DNA of 64,000 nt from Streptomyces smaragdinus (GCF_009604385.1 NZ_WEGJ01000003.1:124001-188000), one strand, 5' to 3'. Counted from the stretch's first letter, positions 17,248 through 25,594 are shown. Program-made: numbers and translations. Notes: generated by a model not told the origin, from the letters alone.

Positions 17248-18234
17248 ATGAGCGCGCGGTTCGAGCAGGTTCCCCTGGTAGGGACTGGCGCCGGCCCGGA
17301 GGACGACGTCGAAGCCTGGCTGGCCTCGCCGCCCGTACACGCCCTCGTGGGTGCGTTCGCCGACGGCCCCGACGACCGGGATCTGCTGGAGAGCCTGACC
17401 GCCGCCAAGGGCGAGACCCGCGACCGGCTCGCGGCACTCGACGCCTTCACGGACCGCTGGGACACCCGCCGGGGCCTGGAACGCAACCAGGCCAAGGAAC
17501 TGCCCCTGACGCCGGAGCAGGAGGAACTGGTGCCGGCCGCAGCCACCGCCCTCGGCCTGCGGGGAGGCGCCCGGCTCCGATTCCGACGTTACGACCACGC
17601 ACTGATCCTCGGCGGCATAATCCGCGCCTGCCTGGCCCGGCCGGCGTACGCCGCGCATCTGATCAGGACGAACCAGATCGAGGCGGGATCGATCACCGCT
17701 CTCGGCGGCCACCGGCCCTTCGCCGGGGACGAGTTCCAGCTGGCGTCAGCAGCAGAAGCCCCGGAGCTCAACGAGGAGTACGAGGCGCTGGACTTCGGTA
17801 CCCGCCGGGCGTTCGACCTCACCGAGCCGGTACGAGTGGAGGGCGAGGAGTCCGATCTCCCCGGCGGCACCTGGGGCATCCGGCACTACCGAACGCACAC
17901 GGGAATCCAGGTCCGCGTAGTCGCCGCCCCGTCCTCCGAGCCGGGCGTGCGCAGGGCCAACACCTCGGACTCATACGATTTCTTTGCCCACCGTCTGGCC
18001 GGTCTCCGCCCCGGACAGCGACTTCTGGTGATCACCACACCGATTTACGTACCCGCCCAACACGCGACCGCGGTCCGAACGCTGGCACTGCCGTTCCGAG
18101 TGGAGGTGGACACCGTAGGCAGCGAACCGGGAGCCGCCCCGAATACTTCGTCGTCGATCTTCAGCGCCACCAAGTATCTGCTCGAGATCCGCTCCACTGT
18201 CCGCGCAATGCGCCAGCTCATCGACGCCCTGTGA
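17248..18234 (+). CDS. Hypothetical protein, YdcF/ElyC-like (DUF218) candidate
   Basis: The 328-aa protein has no signal peptide or membrane segment. The middle begins RRYDHALILGGIIRACLARP, which looks like the first strand and glycine loop of the DUF218 (YdcF/ElyC) fold. The later RANTSDSYDFFAHRL and LLVITTPIYVPAQH correspond in order to that family's Asn-Thr helix and VTs-H strand. I infer a distant relation; catalytic residues are not certain. It follows the HTH/DUF397 pair by 112 nt on the same strand. The start is ATG 17248 without a strong ribosome site. Confidence 0.7.
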   Translation: MSARFEQVPLVGTGAGPEDDVEAWLASPPVHALVGAFADGPDDRDLLESLTAAKGETRDRLAALDAFTDRWDTRRGLERNQAKELPLTPEQEELVPAAATALGLRGGARLRFRRYDHALILGGIIRACLARPAYAAHLIRTNQIEAGSITALGGHRPFAGDEFQLASAAEAPELNEEYEALDFGTRRAFDLTEPVRVEGEESDLPGGTWGIRHYRTHTGIQVRVVAAPSSEPGVRRANTSDSYDFFAHRLAGLRPGQRLLVITTPIYVPAQHATAVRTLALPFRVEVDTVGSEPGAAPNTSSSIFSATKYLLEIRSTVRAMRQLIDAL

Positions 18235-18334
18235 CCCTCGCTCAGCCGACGTCCGACAACTCCCCGTCGGCCTCGCCGTCCCCCATGGACACCCGCATCA
18301 ACTCGACCATGCACTCCCCCGCCCGGACAGCCGA

Positions 18335-18664
18335 TCAACTACGGTAACGCGGCCATCCTGGCATGAGCCCTCTACGCTCCAGCACGGCGCCGAGTCCGAA
18401 CCTGTTGCGCACGCCGGCCTGCTCCATGAGGGCCCGGATTCTGCGCTGGACCGTACGCTGACTCAACGACACCCGACCGGCAATGGCGGTGTCGGTGAGC
18501 CCGGCGCCCTCAAGAACCTTGCCGTTGAACGTCTTGATCAGGAACGGCCCGATCGAGTCGGACGCGGAGGTCGTCCGGAGGGTGGCCATGAGGGTGTCCA
18601 CGGTCACCGGAGGCGGATCCTCGGCCGTCTGGTTGACGTTCCGCAGGGTGCGTGCGAGGTCCAA
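18335..18664 (-). pseudogene. Remnant of a LuxR-family HTH regulator (C-terminus only)
   Basis: The 109-aa reading frame ends in a LuxR-type DNA-binding helix pair (LTDTAIAGRVSLSQRTVQRRIRALM). The frame continues open upstream past 18700, ending in SPAGFRSPWLDLART just before the MarR gene, but no start or ribosome site is visible. Full-length relatives are about three times longer. It looks like the 3' end of a regulator whose front was lost when the MarR region arrived. A short expressed HTH protein cannot be ruled out. Confidence 0.55.
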
Positions 18665-18701
18665 CCACGGACTTCGGAAACCGGCAGGCGAACCAAAGTG
18701 T

Positions 18702-19253
18702 TCACGCCGTGGAGCGGCGCCCGCGACGGGGCCGTTCGGCGGGAGCGGCCCACTCCGTGGCCGCCTCGCAGGCGTCCGCGGCGGGGTTGCCCGTCGTCAC
18801 GTGGGCGGCGAGGGTGCAGAGCATGGAGCGGAACGACTCCGCGTCCTTCTTCGGGAGGGCGTTCAGGAGGTGCTGTTCGACGCGGTCGACCCGGGCACGC
18901 AGCTCCTGCCAGCAGCGGTTGCCGTTCTCCGTGGCCACGATGATCCGGCCTCTGCGGTCCGCCGGGTCCGGGCGGCGTTCCACCAGGTCGGCCGCCTCCA
19001 GGTCGTCGAGGAGGTACGTCATCACCGTACGGTCGACCCCCAGGCGTTCGGCGAGGGAGCGTTGGCTGCCCGCCTCGCCGCGTACCGCCGCCGCGAGGAT
19101 GAAGTAGCCGCGCGGGCCGCCGGGGACGTCGCCGACCGCGGACTCGACCGCCTTCGCGTAGGCGCGGAAGACCGTGCCGATGGCGAAGCCGAAGTCGTCG
19201 TCCAGGACGGCTCCGACTTCCTGGTTCGCTGCGTCAGCCTGCTGTGAGGTCAC
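18702..19253 (-). CDS. MarR-family transcriptional regulator
   Basis: This 183-aa protein has the MarR winged helix: AGSQRSLAERLGVDRTVMTYLLDDLEAADLV followed by the wing RRPDPADRRGRII. The family binds palindromes as a dimer and is released by phenolic or other small ligands. It diverges from the LLM oxidoreductase gene, with candidate operators at 19280-19292 and 19315-19327 between them. The most likely targets are itself and the oxidoreductase. Confidence 0.9.
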   Translation of the reverse strand: MTSQQADAANQEVGAVLDDDFGFAIGTVFRAYAKAVESAVGDVPGGPRGYFILAAAVRGEAGSQRSLAERLGVDRTVMTYLLDDLEAADLVERRPDPADRRGRIIVATENGNRCWQELRARVDRVEQHLLNALPKKDAESFRSMLCTLAAHVTTGNPAADACEAATEWAAPAERPRRGRRSTA

Positions 19254-19279
19254 AGAACCAGCCTACTCGTCTGCGCGTC

Positions 19280-19327
19280 AGACGATCGGTCTACGGATCA
19301 TCTATTCCTGAACCAGATCTTCGGTCT
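19280..19327. promoter_or_regulatory. Candidate MarR operators (two related 13-bp sites)
   Basis: AGACGATCGGTCT (19280-19292) and AGATCTTCGGTCT (19315-19327) are 13-bp imperfect palindromes whose starts are 35 bp apart. The second lies inside a wider inverted repeat, CCAGA-N7-TCTGG. They fall 27-74 nt upstream of marR. Confidence 0.5.
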
Positions 19328-19342
19328 GGAATATAAGTGGTG

Positions 19343-19519
19343 ATGCAGATGGTTGGCGACACGTTCCCGCCCGCGACGCTGGAACGGCTGCGGGAGATCA
19401 AACTCCGTTACGACCCGGACAACTTCTTCCGCGACGACTTCAACATCGATCCGCGTCCGGACGGACGTACCGTATCGATCAAGGTATCCGACAGCGAAGG
19501 ACGTATATCCCATGACTGA
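19343..19519 (+). pseudogene. Remnant of a berberine-bridge (BBE) FAD oxidoreductase, C-terminus
   Basis: The frame encodes LERLREIKLRYDPDNFFRDDFNI, the highly conserved C-terminal BBE motif of FAD-linked oxidases of about 450 aa (shown here in part: KLRYDPDNFF). An in-frame TAA at 19334-19336 shows that the rest of the gene is gone. About 20 residues past the motif it runs into the LLM gene with an 8-nt overlap. It is either a decayed gene or a new short leader peptide for the LLM gene. Confidence 0.6.
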
Positions 19520-20414
19520 CTACGGACATGACCTGCTCTTCGGCTCCTTCGTCACACCGAGCGCGGCCGGCGCCCGGCAGGCCGTCGAACTGGCGGTGAC
19601 CAGCGAGCGCGCCGGGCTCGACCTGGTCACCTTCCAGGACCACCCGTACCAGCCGGCGTTCCTGGACACCTACACCCTGCTCTCCTACGTGGCCGCCCGC
19701 ACCGAGCGCGTCCGTCTCAGCGCCAACGTGACGAGCCTGCCGCTGCGTCCGCCGGCGGTCCTCGCCCGTGCGGCGGCCTCGCTGGACATCCTGTCGGGCG
19801 GCCGGTTCGAGCTGGGCATCGGCGCCGGTGCGTTCTGGGACGGCATCGAGGCCATGGGCGGCCGGCGCCTCACCGCCGGGCAGGGGGTGGAGGCCCTGCG
19901 CGAGGCGATCTCCGTCGTCCGCGAGCTCTGGGACACCGACACCCGGGGCGGGGTGCATCACCGGGGGACGTACTACACGGTCGACGGGGCCAAGCGGGGG
20001 CCGCGGCCGGCGCACGACATCGACGTGTGGGTCGGCTCGTACAAGCCGAAGATGCTGGCGCTGACCGGCGAGGTCGCGGACGGCTGGCTGCCGTCGATGG
20101 GGTATCTGCCGCGCGGGGTGGACTCGCTGCCGGAGATGAACGCGCGGATCGACGAGGCCGCCGCGTCGGCGGGCCGCTCGCCGTCGGACGTCCGGCGGCT
20201 GATGAACTTCATGCACGCCGAGTTCTCCCCCGCCGCGCGCGGCCTGCTCGACGGTCCCGCCGACGCCTGGGCGGAGCAGATCGCGGGGCTGGTCCTGGAG
20301 CACGGGCTGAGCGCGTTCGTGATCGGGGGCGACAACCCGGGGGTGATCGAGCGGTTCGGGGCCGAAGTGGCGCCTATGGCACGGGAGTTGGTGGCCAAGG
20401 AGCGGGGCAAGTGA
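19512..20414 (+). CDS. LLM-class flavin-dependent oxidoreductase
   Basis: This 300-aa protein has the bacterial luciferase TIM-barrel pattern: GLDLVTFQDHPYQPAFLDTYTLL, RVRLSANVTSLPLRPP, ILSGGRFELGIGAG and the late IDVWVGSYKPKMLALTG. LLM enzymes use FMN or F420 to oxidise or reduce small molecules; PAVLARAA and the lack of a flavin reductase fit an F420-dependent member, but this is not certain. The ATG at 19512 follows the BBE remnant. It is divergent from marR and probably regulated by it. Confidence 0.9.
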   Translation: MTDYGHDLLFGSFVTPSAAGARQAVELAVTSERAGLDLVTFQDHPYQPAFLDTYTLLSYVAARTERVRLSANVTSLPLRPPAVLARAAASLDILSGGRFELGIGAGAFWDGIEAMGGRRLTAGQGVEALREAISVVRELWDTDTRGGVHHRGTYYTVDGAKRGPRPAHDIDVWVGSYKPKMLALTGEVADGWLPSMGYLPRGVDSLPEMNARIDEAAASAGRSPSDVRRLMNFMHAEFSPAARGLLDGPADAWAEQIAGLVLEHGLSAFVIGGDNPGVIERFGAEVAPMARELVAKERGK

Positions 20415-20486
20415 TCACCCTGGAACACCAAGATCCGATTGCGGGGAAAGTGTGAGGAGTGGATCACTGGGTCTAGCTGTTGTCGG

Positions 20487-20498
20487 TGGCACGTGCCA
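20487..20498. promoter_or_regulatory. Palindrome in the promoter region of the secreted protein gene
   Basis: TGGCACGTGCCA is a 12-bp perfect palindrome 52 nt before the ATG at 20550. An 8-bp inverted repeat (GATCCGAT at 20432-20439, ATCGGATC at 20501-20508) frames it. These may be regulator sites or a hairpin; the factor is unknown. Confidence 0.35.
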
Positions 20499-20549
20499 AG
20501 ATCGGATCCGTAAGTAGTCGATCAGTCACTCAGAGTGTGGAGGATCTTC

Positions 20550-21020
20550 ATGTTACGTTCCGCTCTTCGCGCCGGCGCCCTGACCGCGGCCGCCCTCGGG
20601 CTGTGCACCGCCGCGGCGCTCCCTGCGGCGGCAGCCCAGTCGGACGGCTTCACCGGCCTCAAACAGTCCACCTCCGTCTCCGCGTCCGCCGGCCCGATCT
20701 CGATCCAGGCCGCCACCTGGGACATCTACTACAACGGTTCCTACCGCGGCTACGTCCAGTGGCAGCAGGACCCGTCCGGCTCCATCCCCGGCGACTCCCT
20801 GCGCGTCTGCGACGACATCGCCGACGGCTACGGCGTGGAGGCCGACCTCATAGTCGGCGGCGTCATCAACCGCACGGCCACCAGCCAGGGTCACTCGTCG
20901 CCGTACTGCAGCCCGTGGAAGTCGGGCAACCTCACCGAGGGCAACTCGTACACGATCGACACGTGGGTGATGTCGAACAACGTGTACAGCTACATCGGCA
21001 GCGTCTCGGTCACCGCCTGA
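20550..21020 (+). CDS. Small secreted protein of unknown function
   Basis: This 156-aa protein has a clear Sec signal peptide (about residues 1-29, cut after AAAA). The mature part is a small beta-rich domain with two cysteines (CDDI, YCSPW) that could form a disulphide, and repeated aromatic strands (TWDIYYNGSYRGYVQW). No family motif is recognised. The ATG at 20550 has GGAGG 8 nt upstream. It stands alone between the LLM gene and the structured region before rnpB. Confidence 0.8.
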   Translation: MLRSALRAGALTAAALGLCTAAALPAAAAQSDGFTGLKQSTSVSASAGPISIQAATWDIYYNGSYRGYVQWQQDPSGSIPGDSLRVCDDIADGYGVEADLIVGGVINRTATSQGHSSPYCSPWKSGNLTEGNSYTIDTWVMSNNVYSYIGSVSVTA

Positions 21021-21045
21021 CCCCGACCGCGTGACGCACGGCTCC

Positions 21046-21414
21046 GCCTGACGCGCGCCGTCGCCTCACCACACCGTCGAAGTCCGTGTACGCCCAGGGC
21101 CCGGGCGTGCATGGGCTTTTCGGCGTTCGGGGCCGGGCCCAGAAGAACGCCGACACAAACCGCCGGCCGCCAACCAAAGCCAGGGGACGTCCGACACGCC
21201 TGTGCGCGTACGGGAAATGCACCCAACCCAACCACGACGCGGCAGTACGCGCACAGGTGTGTCGGGCGGCCCCGACCCACACCGCGACGGCGGCGCACCA
21301 CAGCCCACCCGCAGCCCGACAGCGGCGAAAACCCCCTATCCAGCCCGCCCGGCGTCTGAGGGCAAGGCGCGCAAGCGCCGACAAACCCGGCCGGAGGCCG
21401 AAAAGAACAACCCC
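21046..21414. other. Non-coding, strongly foldable region downstream of rnpB
   Basis: About 370 nt hold no convincing gene. Long frames exist on both strands but lack Streptomyces codon bias and ribosome sites. The DNA is rich in inverted repeats: GGCGTTC with GAACGCC near 21125-21150, a GC-rich stem GGGCCCGGGC, and a long inverted repeat at 21191-21265. It also has A/C-rich stretches (CCAACCAAAGCCAGG, ACCCAACCCAACCACG) unlike the surroundings. It may be an RNA, a processed 3' trailer of rnpB or an old insertion. Confidence 0.5.
21191..21265. repeat. Long inverted repeat, 21-bp arms
   Basis: The arm at 21191-21211 (CCGACACGCCTGTGCGC then GTAC) pairs with 21245-21265 with one mismatch across a 33-nt loop. 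As RNA this makes a stable stem. Confidence 0.85.
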
Positions 21415-21435
21415 CGCCTGTGTAAAACACAGGCG
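21415..21435 (-). terminator. rnpB terminator
   Basis: CGCCTGTG and CACAGGCG pair around TTTTA on the minus strand, immediately after the 3' end of RNase P RNA. They are followed by GGGGGTTGTTCTTTT, which gives a U-rich tail. Confidence 0.8.
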
Positions 21436-21436
21436 A

Positions 21437-21848
21437 GGCGGACGAGACCGGCCTGTACGCCGGGTTCTGTCTCCCCGAAGCCTCGCGGCGCCGGGGGAGG
21501 CGGCCATCCATCTACGACCGGCGTTGCCACCGGCCTCCAGCGGTCTACCCGCGAGCTCGGGCGGGCAGCCCTCGAACGCTCGCGCAGGGCCATCAGCCGA
21601 TGGCCCCTCTTGACCTTGCTCCGGGTGGGGTTTACCGAGCCGCCCGAGTCACCTCGGGCGCTGGTGGTCTCTTACACCACCGTTTCACCCTTACCGGGAA
21701 CCGAAGCCCCCGGCGGTCTGTTTTCTGTGGCACTGTCCCGCGGGTCACCCCGGGTGGGCGTTACCCACCACCCTGCCCTGTGGAGCCCGGACGTTCCTCG
21801 GCGACCCCGTGAAGGGGCCGACGCGACCGCCCGGCCGGCTCGTCCGCC
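21437..21848 (-). ncRNA. rnpB: RNase P RNA, bacterial class A
   Basis: This is the catalytic RNA that removes 5' leaders from tRNA precursors together with RnpA. The 5' end (GGCGGACGAG, 21848 downward) pairs with the 3' end (CTCGTCCGCC at about 21446-21437) to form helix P1. Conserved pieces in order on the minus strand are GAGGAACGTCCGGGCTCCAC, ACAGTGCCACAGAAA, GGTAAGGGTGAAACGGTG, GTAAGAGACCACCAGCG, AGTCACCTCGGG-type P12/P13 and the final CAGAACCCGGCGTACAGGCC. The length of about 412 nt is normal for actinobacteria. The ends are set by the P1 pairing and could shift by a few bases. Confidence 0.96.
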
Positions 21849-21889
21849 GTGCCCCCATGCTACCGGCCGCCGGAGGCGCCCGGCGCACG

Positions 21890-22450
21890 TCACCGCAGGA
21901 AGGCCGCTGCCCCCACCCGCCAGGTCGTGTCGAGGTCGGCGCCCGGCGGGAAGCGGCCGGCGATCTCCAGGACGACCATCCCGTGGGCGAACGCCCACGC
22001 CGCGCGGGCCCGGATCTCGTCGCCGTCCAGGACGCGCACCAGCGGCCACGCGGCCCGCTCCTCCAGGCCGGGCGGCAGGGACTCGCGGGGCAGGGGGCGG
22101 TCGGTGGACAGGGTGTAGAGGTGGGGGTGGGCCATGGCGTACGCGCGGTAGGCGACGGCGAGGCCGGGGAAGTCGGGGGCCGCCTCGAGGGCCGCCGCGA
22201 GTTCGGTGAAGAAGAGGGTGATCAGCCGCGCCTCGAGGGCCGCCTTGTCGGCGAAGTGCTTGTACAGGGAGGGCGCCTTGATGCCGAGCCGGTCGGCGAG
22301 CCGCCGCATCGTCAGCGCGTCCGCGCCCTCCTCCTCGAGGAGCTCACGGGCCGCGCCGACGATCTGCAGGGCGCGCGGGCCCAGCTCCGCGGGTGCGTCG
22401 GGCACGACGGAGACCTTCCTTCGTACGCGGTCCGTGGCCGAGGGCGCCAT
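21890..22450 (-). CDS. TetR-family regulator with WHG C-terminal domain
   Basis: This 186-aa protein has an N-terminal TetR helix-turn-helix (about residues 28-72: ALTMRRLADRLGIKAPSLYKHFADKAALEA) and a C-terminal TetR_C/WHG region (FPGLAVAYRAYAMAHPHLYTL). The family represses and is released by a small ligand. Two palindromes at 22503-22538 lie directly upstream and should be its autoregulatory sites. No linked target gene is obvious; the next upstream gene, RNB ribonuclease, reads in the same direction. Confidence 0.92.
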   Translation of the reverse strand: MAPSATDRVRRKVSVVPDAPAELGPRALQIVGAARELLEEEGADALTMRRLADRLGIKAPSLYKHFADKAALEARLITLFFTELAAALEAAPDFPGLAVAYRAYAMAHPHLYTLSTDRPLPRESLPPGLEERAAWPLVRVLDGDEIRARAAWAFAHGMVVLEIAGRFPPGADLDTTWRVGAAAFLR

Positions 22451-22502
22451 CGTACGAGCCGGCCGACAACGACGTCAGCCGCCTCTTCCCCCGCGAGAGG
22501 CA

Positions 22503-22538
22503 GCTAACATCGTTAGCCCAAGGTTAACACCGTTAGCC
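22503..22538 (-). promoter_or_regulatory. Twin TetR operators
   Basis: GCTAACATCGTTAGC (22503-22517, perfect 6-bp arms) and GGTTAACACCGTTAGCC (22522-22538, one mismatch) have centres 20 bp apart, about two helical turns. They start 53 nt upstream of the TetR gene. Confidence 0.75.
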
Positions 22539-22545
22539 CCGACAG

Positions 22546-24006
22546 TCACGCCACCACCGCCACCCCCTCCGCCGGCTCGAACCGCACCGGCGACACCCCC
22601 GGCTCCGCCGCCGTCACCCGCACGCGCAGGCGGTGGCCCAGGGGAAGCTCCGGGCCGTCGACGCGGCCGATCACCGCGGGCTCGTACAGCTGCACCGTCC
22701 CCCGCGTCGGCCGGTCCTCCTCGACGTCCACCACCTGGCCGTCGAAGACCTCCCCGATGTGTGTGCTGAGCAGGGCCGCCTCGACGAGGTCGACGCAGCC
22801 GCGCTCCAGCTTGTTCGCCCGGGCGCCGCCCTTCGCCATCTCCTCGGGGAGCGCCGGCAGGGCCTCGCGCACCCAGTCGGGGGGGTCCTGGCCGGCGCAG
22901 GCGGCGAGGGAGAGTTCGCCGGCGTAGCGGTCGACGAGGCGGCGCAGGGGGGCGGTGGCGTGGGTGTACTCGTCGGCGACGGCGGCGTGTTGGCGGTCGG
23001 CGGGGGGCGCGCCGTCGAAGACGGTGTAGCCGGCGCCGCGCAGGAGGGTGGTGCATTCCTGGAGGAACGCCGCGTGGTTGGCGTGCTGCGGGTTGAGGGA
23101 GCGGATGACGTCGGCGTAGTCGCGGCCCTTGGGCCAGTCGACGTCCAGGGCGTGGGCGATCCGGCGCAGGTACTCGATCGCGCGCGGGGCGGCGGCGGGA
23201 AGTGTACGGAGGATGCCGGTGCCGGCGCCGAGCATCAGGTCGGCGGCGACCATCCCGGTGAGCAGGGAGATCTGCGCGTTCCAGCCGTCGGCGGGGAGGG
23301 GGGCGCGGTACTCGAGGTCGTAGTGGCCGCCGTCGCGGCGGACGATCTCCTGCTCGGGGACGCCGAGGGAGATGCCGCCGCGGGTACGTTCCTGCTCCTC
23401 GCGCAGGAGGCCGACGTCGCGCAGCAGGGCGAGGGGTTCCTCGGCGGTGCCCTCGTCGATGTCCCGCTGCGCGCCGTCGTACGTCAGCCGGGCGCGGCTG
23501 CGGACCAGGGCGCGTTCGACGGCCGCCGTCTTGACCTCGCCGGTGGAGTCGAGGTCGATCCGCCACAGCAGGGCGGGCGCCGGCTGGTCGGGGAGCAGGC
23601 TGGCGGCGCCCTCGGAGAGCGACGGAGGGTGCAGGGGGACGCGGGCGTCGGGGAAGTAGAGGGTGGTGACGCGCCGGTGCGCCTCCGTGTCGAGGGCGCC
23701 GCCGGGGCGGACCCAGGCGGCGACGTCGGCGATGGCGTACTGGACGCGGTAGCCGCCGCCGGAGATGCGCGAGAGGTGCATCGCCTGGTCGAGGTCCATC
23801 GAGCCGGCGGGGTCGATGGTGAAGAACGGGATGTCGGTGGCGTCCCGCGCGGGCAGTGCCGGGGCGCGGGCGACGGCGTCCGCCTCGGCCAGCACCTCGG
23901 GCGGGAAGCCGGCCGGGACCTGGGCCTGTTTGCGCAGCTCGGCCAGGGCGTGGGCGAGCGGGTCGCCGGGCGGCGGTTCGGTGACGCGGATCAGACGGTG
24001 AGGCAC
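22546..24006 (-). CDS. RNB-domain 3'-5' exoribonuclease (RNase II/R-like)
   Basis: This 486-aa protein is a short RNase II-family exonuclease. The catalytic Asp cluster is in FFTIDPAGSMDLDQAMHL (about residues 63-80), and the conserved arginine segment is HATAPLRRLVDRYA near residue 350. It has no S1 or cold-shock domain, as in the short actinobacterial form. It would degrade RNA 3' to 5' in the cytosol. GTG at 24006 (MPHRLIRVTEPPPGDP) is chosen; longer frames lack support. The gene ends 8 nt before the TetR operators, next to rnpB. Confidence 0.9.
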   Translation of the reverse strand: MPHRLIRVTEPPPGDPLAHALAELRKQAQVPAGFPPEVLAEADAVARAPALPARDATDIPFFTIDPAGSMDLDQAMHLSRISGGGYRVQYAIADVAAWVRPGGALDTEAHRRVTTLYFPDARVPLHPPSLSEGAASLLPDQPAPALLWRIDLDSTGEVKTAAVERALVRSRARLTYDGAQRDIDEGTAEEPLALLRDVGLLREEQERTRGGISLGVPEQEIVRRDGGHYDLEYRAPLPADGWNAQISLLTGMVAADLMLGAGTGILRTLPAAAPRAIEYLRRIAHALDVDWPKGRDYADVIRSLNPQHANHAAFLQECTTLLRGAGYTVFDGAPPADRQHAAVADEYTHATAPLRRLVDRYAGELSLAACAGQDPPDWVREALPALPEEMAKGGARANKLERGCVDLVEAALLSTHIGEVFDGQVVDVEEDRPTRGTVQLYEPAVIGRVDGPELPLGHRLRVRVTAAEPGVSPVRFEPAEGVAVVA

Positions 24007-24105
24007 GCATACCACCCTAAAGCGGACCAAGCCGCAAGGCCCCCGGGACATCGCGTCCGGCGGATACGGCAGACTCGCGGGGGACGACGTAAAGGAGAAC
24101 CCACC

Positions 24106-24903
24106 GTGCTCGTGCTGCTCCCGCCCTCGGAGGGCAAGGCCGAGGGCCGCCGCGGCGCGCCGCTCGACCTCGGCTCCCTCGCCCTCCCCGAGCTGACCGC
24201 CGCCCGCGAGGCCGTCCTGGGCTCCCTGGTCGAGCTGTGCCGCGCGGACGAGGACAAGGCCCGCGAGACCCTCGGCCTCAGCGAGGGCCTGCGCGGCGAG
24301 GTCGCCCGCAACGCGGGGCTGCGCTCGGCGCCCACCCGCCCGGCGGGGCAGATCTACACCGGCGTGCTGTACGACGCCCTGGACCTGGCCTCCCTGGACG
24401 CGGCGGCCAAGCGCCGGGCGAGCTCGCGGCTGCTCATCTTCTCGGGCCTGTGGGGCGCCGTCCGGGTCAACGACCGCATCCCCGCGTACCGCTGCTCGAT
24501 GGGCGTCTCCCTCCCCGGCCACGGCGCCCTCGGCTCGTACTGGCGCCCGGCGATGGCCGAGGCCCTCCCCCGCGCGGCCGGCGACGGCCTCGTCCTGGAC
24601 CTGCGCTCCTCGGCGTACGCGGCGGCGTGGAAGCCGCAGGGCGAGCTGGCGGAGCGGACGGCGACGGTGCGGGTGCTGCACGCGCGGCTGGTGGACGGGG
24701 TGGAGAAGCGGTCGGTGGTCAGCCACTTCAACAAGGCGACGAAGGGCCGGATCGTACGGAGCCTCCTCACGGAGGGCATCCGCCCGCGCGGGCCGGCCCA
24801 GCTGGTGGAGGCGCTGCGGGACCTCGGGTACGTGGTGGAGGCGGCGGAGCCCGCACGGGCAGGGCGGCCGTGGCAGCTGGACGTGGTGGTCAGGGAACTG
24901 TAG
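24106..24903 (+). CDS. yaaA: YaaA-family peroxide stress protein
   Basis: This 265-aa protein matches YaaA (UPF0246). It begins LVLLPPSEGKAEGRRG, has IYTGVLYDALDL and LLIFSGLWGAVRVNDRIPAYR in the middle, and SHFNKATKGRIVR near the end, which are the hallmark basic and helix-hairpin-helix-like parts. In E. coli YaaA lowers free iron during peroxide stress. The GTG start at 24106 follows AAAGGAG. It diverges from the RNB gene. Confidence 0.92.
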   Translation: MLVLLPPSEGKAEGRRGAPLDLGSLALPELTAAREAVLGSLVELCRADEDKARETLGLSEGLRGEVARNAGLRSAPTRPAGQIYTGVLYDALDLASLDAAAKRRASSRLLIFSGLWGAVRVNDRIPAYRCSMGVSLPGHGALGSYWRPAMAEALPRAAGDGLVLDLRSSAYAAAWKPQGELAERTATVRVLHARLVDGVEKRSVVSHFNKATKGRIVRSLLTEGIRPRGPAQLVEALRDLGYVVEAAEPARAGRPWQLDVVVREL

Positions 24904-24964
24904 GGATTGCGCCCCGCGCAACGAGCGTTGCACCGCACGCCCGGGCGGCGGCAGGATGGCCCGT

Positions 24965-25594
24965 ATGAACGCCGTACCGTCGTCCGTCCTGGACATCGCC
25001 CCCGTCATCCCCGTCGTCGTCCTGGACGACGCCGAGCAGGCCGTCCCCCTCGCGCGGGCGCTGGTCGCCGGGGGGCTGCGGGCGGTGGAGATCACCCTGC
25101 GGACACCGGCCGCCGTCGACGCGATCCGGGCGGTGGCCGCCGAGGTGCCGGAGGCCGTGGTGGGCGCGGGGACGGTGCTGCGGGCGGCGGACGTCGAAAG
25201 GGCGGCCGAGGCAGGCGCGCGGTTCCTGGTCAGCCCGGGGTGGACGCCGGCGCTGGTCGACGCGATGCAGAAGTCAAACCTGCCGTTCCTCCCGGGGGTG
25301 TCCACAGCGTCGGAGGTCGTGGGGCTGCTCGAACGCGGGGTGACGGAGATGAAGTTCTTCCCCGCCGAGGCGGCGGGCGGGGTGCCGTATCTGAAGGCGC
25401 TCGTGTCGCCCTTCCCCCAGGTGCGGTTCTGTCCGACGGGCGGGATGACCGCCGCCGGGGCGCCGGCCTATCTGCGGCTGCCGAACGTGGCGTGCGTGGG
25501 CGGGTCGTGGATGCTGCCGGCGGACGCGGTCGGGGCGCGGGACTGGGGCCGGGTGGAGAAGCTGGCCGCCGAGGCGGCGGCGCTCAGCTCGTAG
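24965..25594 (+). CDS. eda: 2-dehydro-3-deoxy-phosphogluconate / 4-hydroxy-2-oxoglutarate aldolase
   Basis: This 209-aa TIM-barrel class I aldolase cleaves KDPG to pyruvate and glyceraldehyde 3-phosphate (Entner-Doudoroff). The Schiff-base Lys lies in EMKFFPAE, the catalytic Glu in AVEITLR, and the phosphate/carboxylate loop in VGAGTVL and FCPTGGM. ATG 24965 is preferred because AGGA precedes it by 8 nt; ATG 24956 is in frame. Its 3' end overlaps the convergent RNase H gene by 11 nt. No edd dehydratase is nearby, so it may mainly serve sugar-acid breakdown. Confidence 0.92.
   Translation: MNAVPSSVLDIAPVIPVVVLDDAEQAVPLARALVAGGLRAVEITLRTPAAVDAIRAVAAEVPEAVVGAGTVLRAADVERAAEAGARFLVSPGWTPALVDAMQKSNLPFLPGVSTASEVVGLLERGVTEMKFFPAEAAGGVPYLKALVSPFPQVRFCPTGGMTAAGAPAYLRLPNVACVGGSWMLPADAVGARDWGRVEKLAAEAAALSS

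Noticed and set aside
21010..21507. 165-aa minus-strand frame reaching into rnpB
   Set aside because: Composition does not fit coding DNA and it overlaps the RNase P RNA; I treat the region as non-coding.
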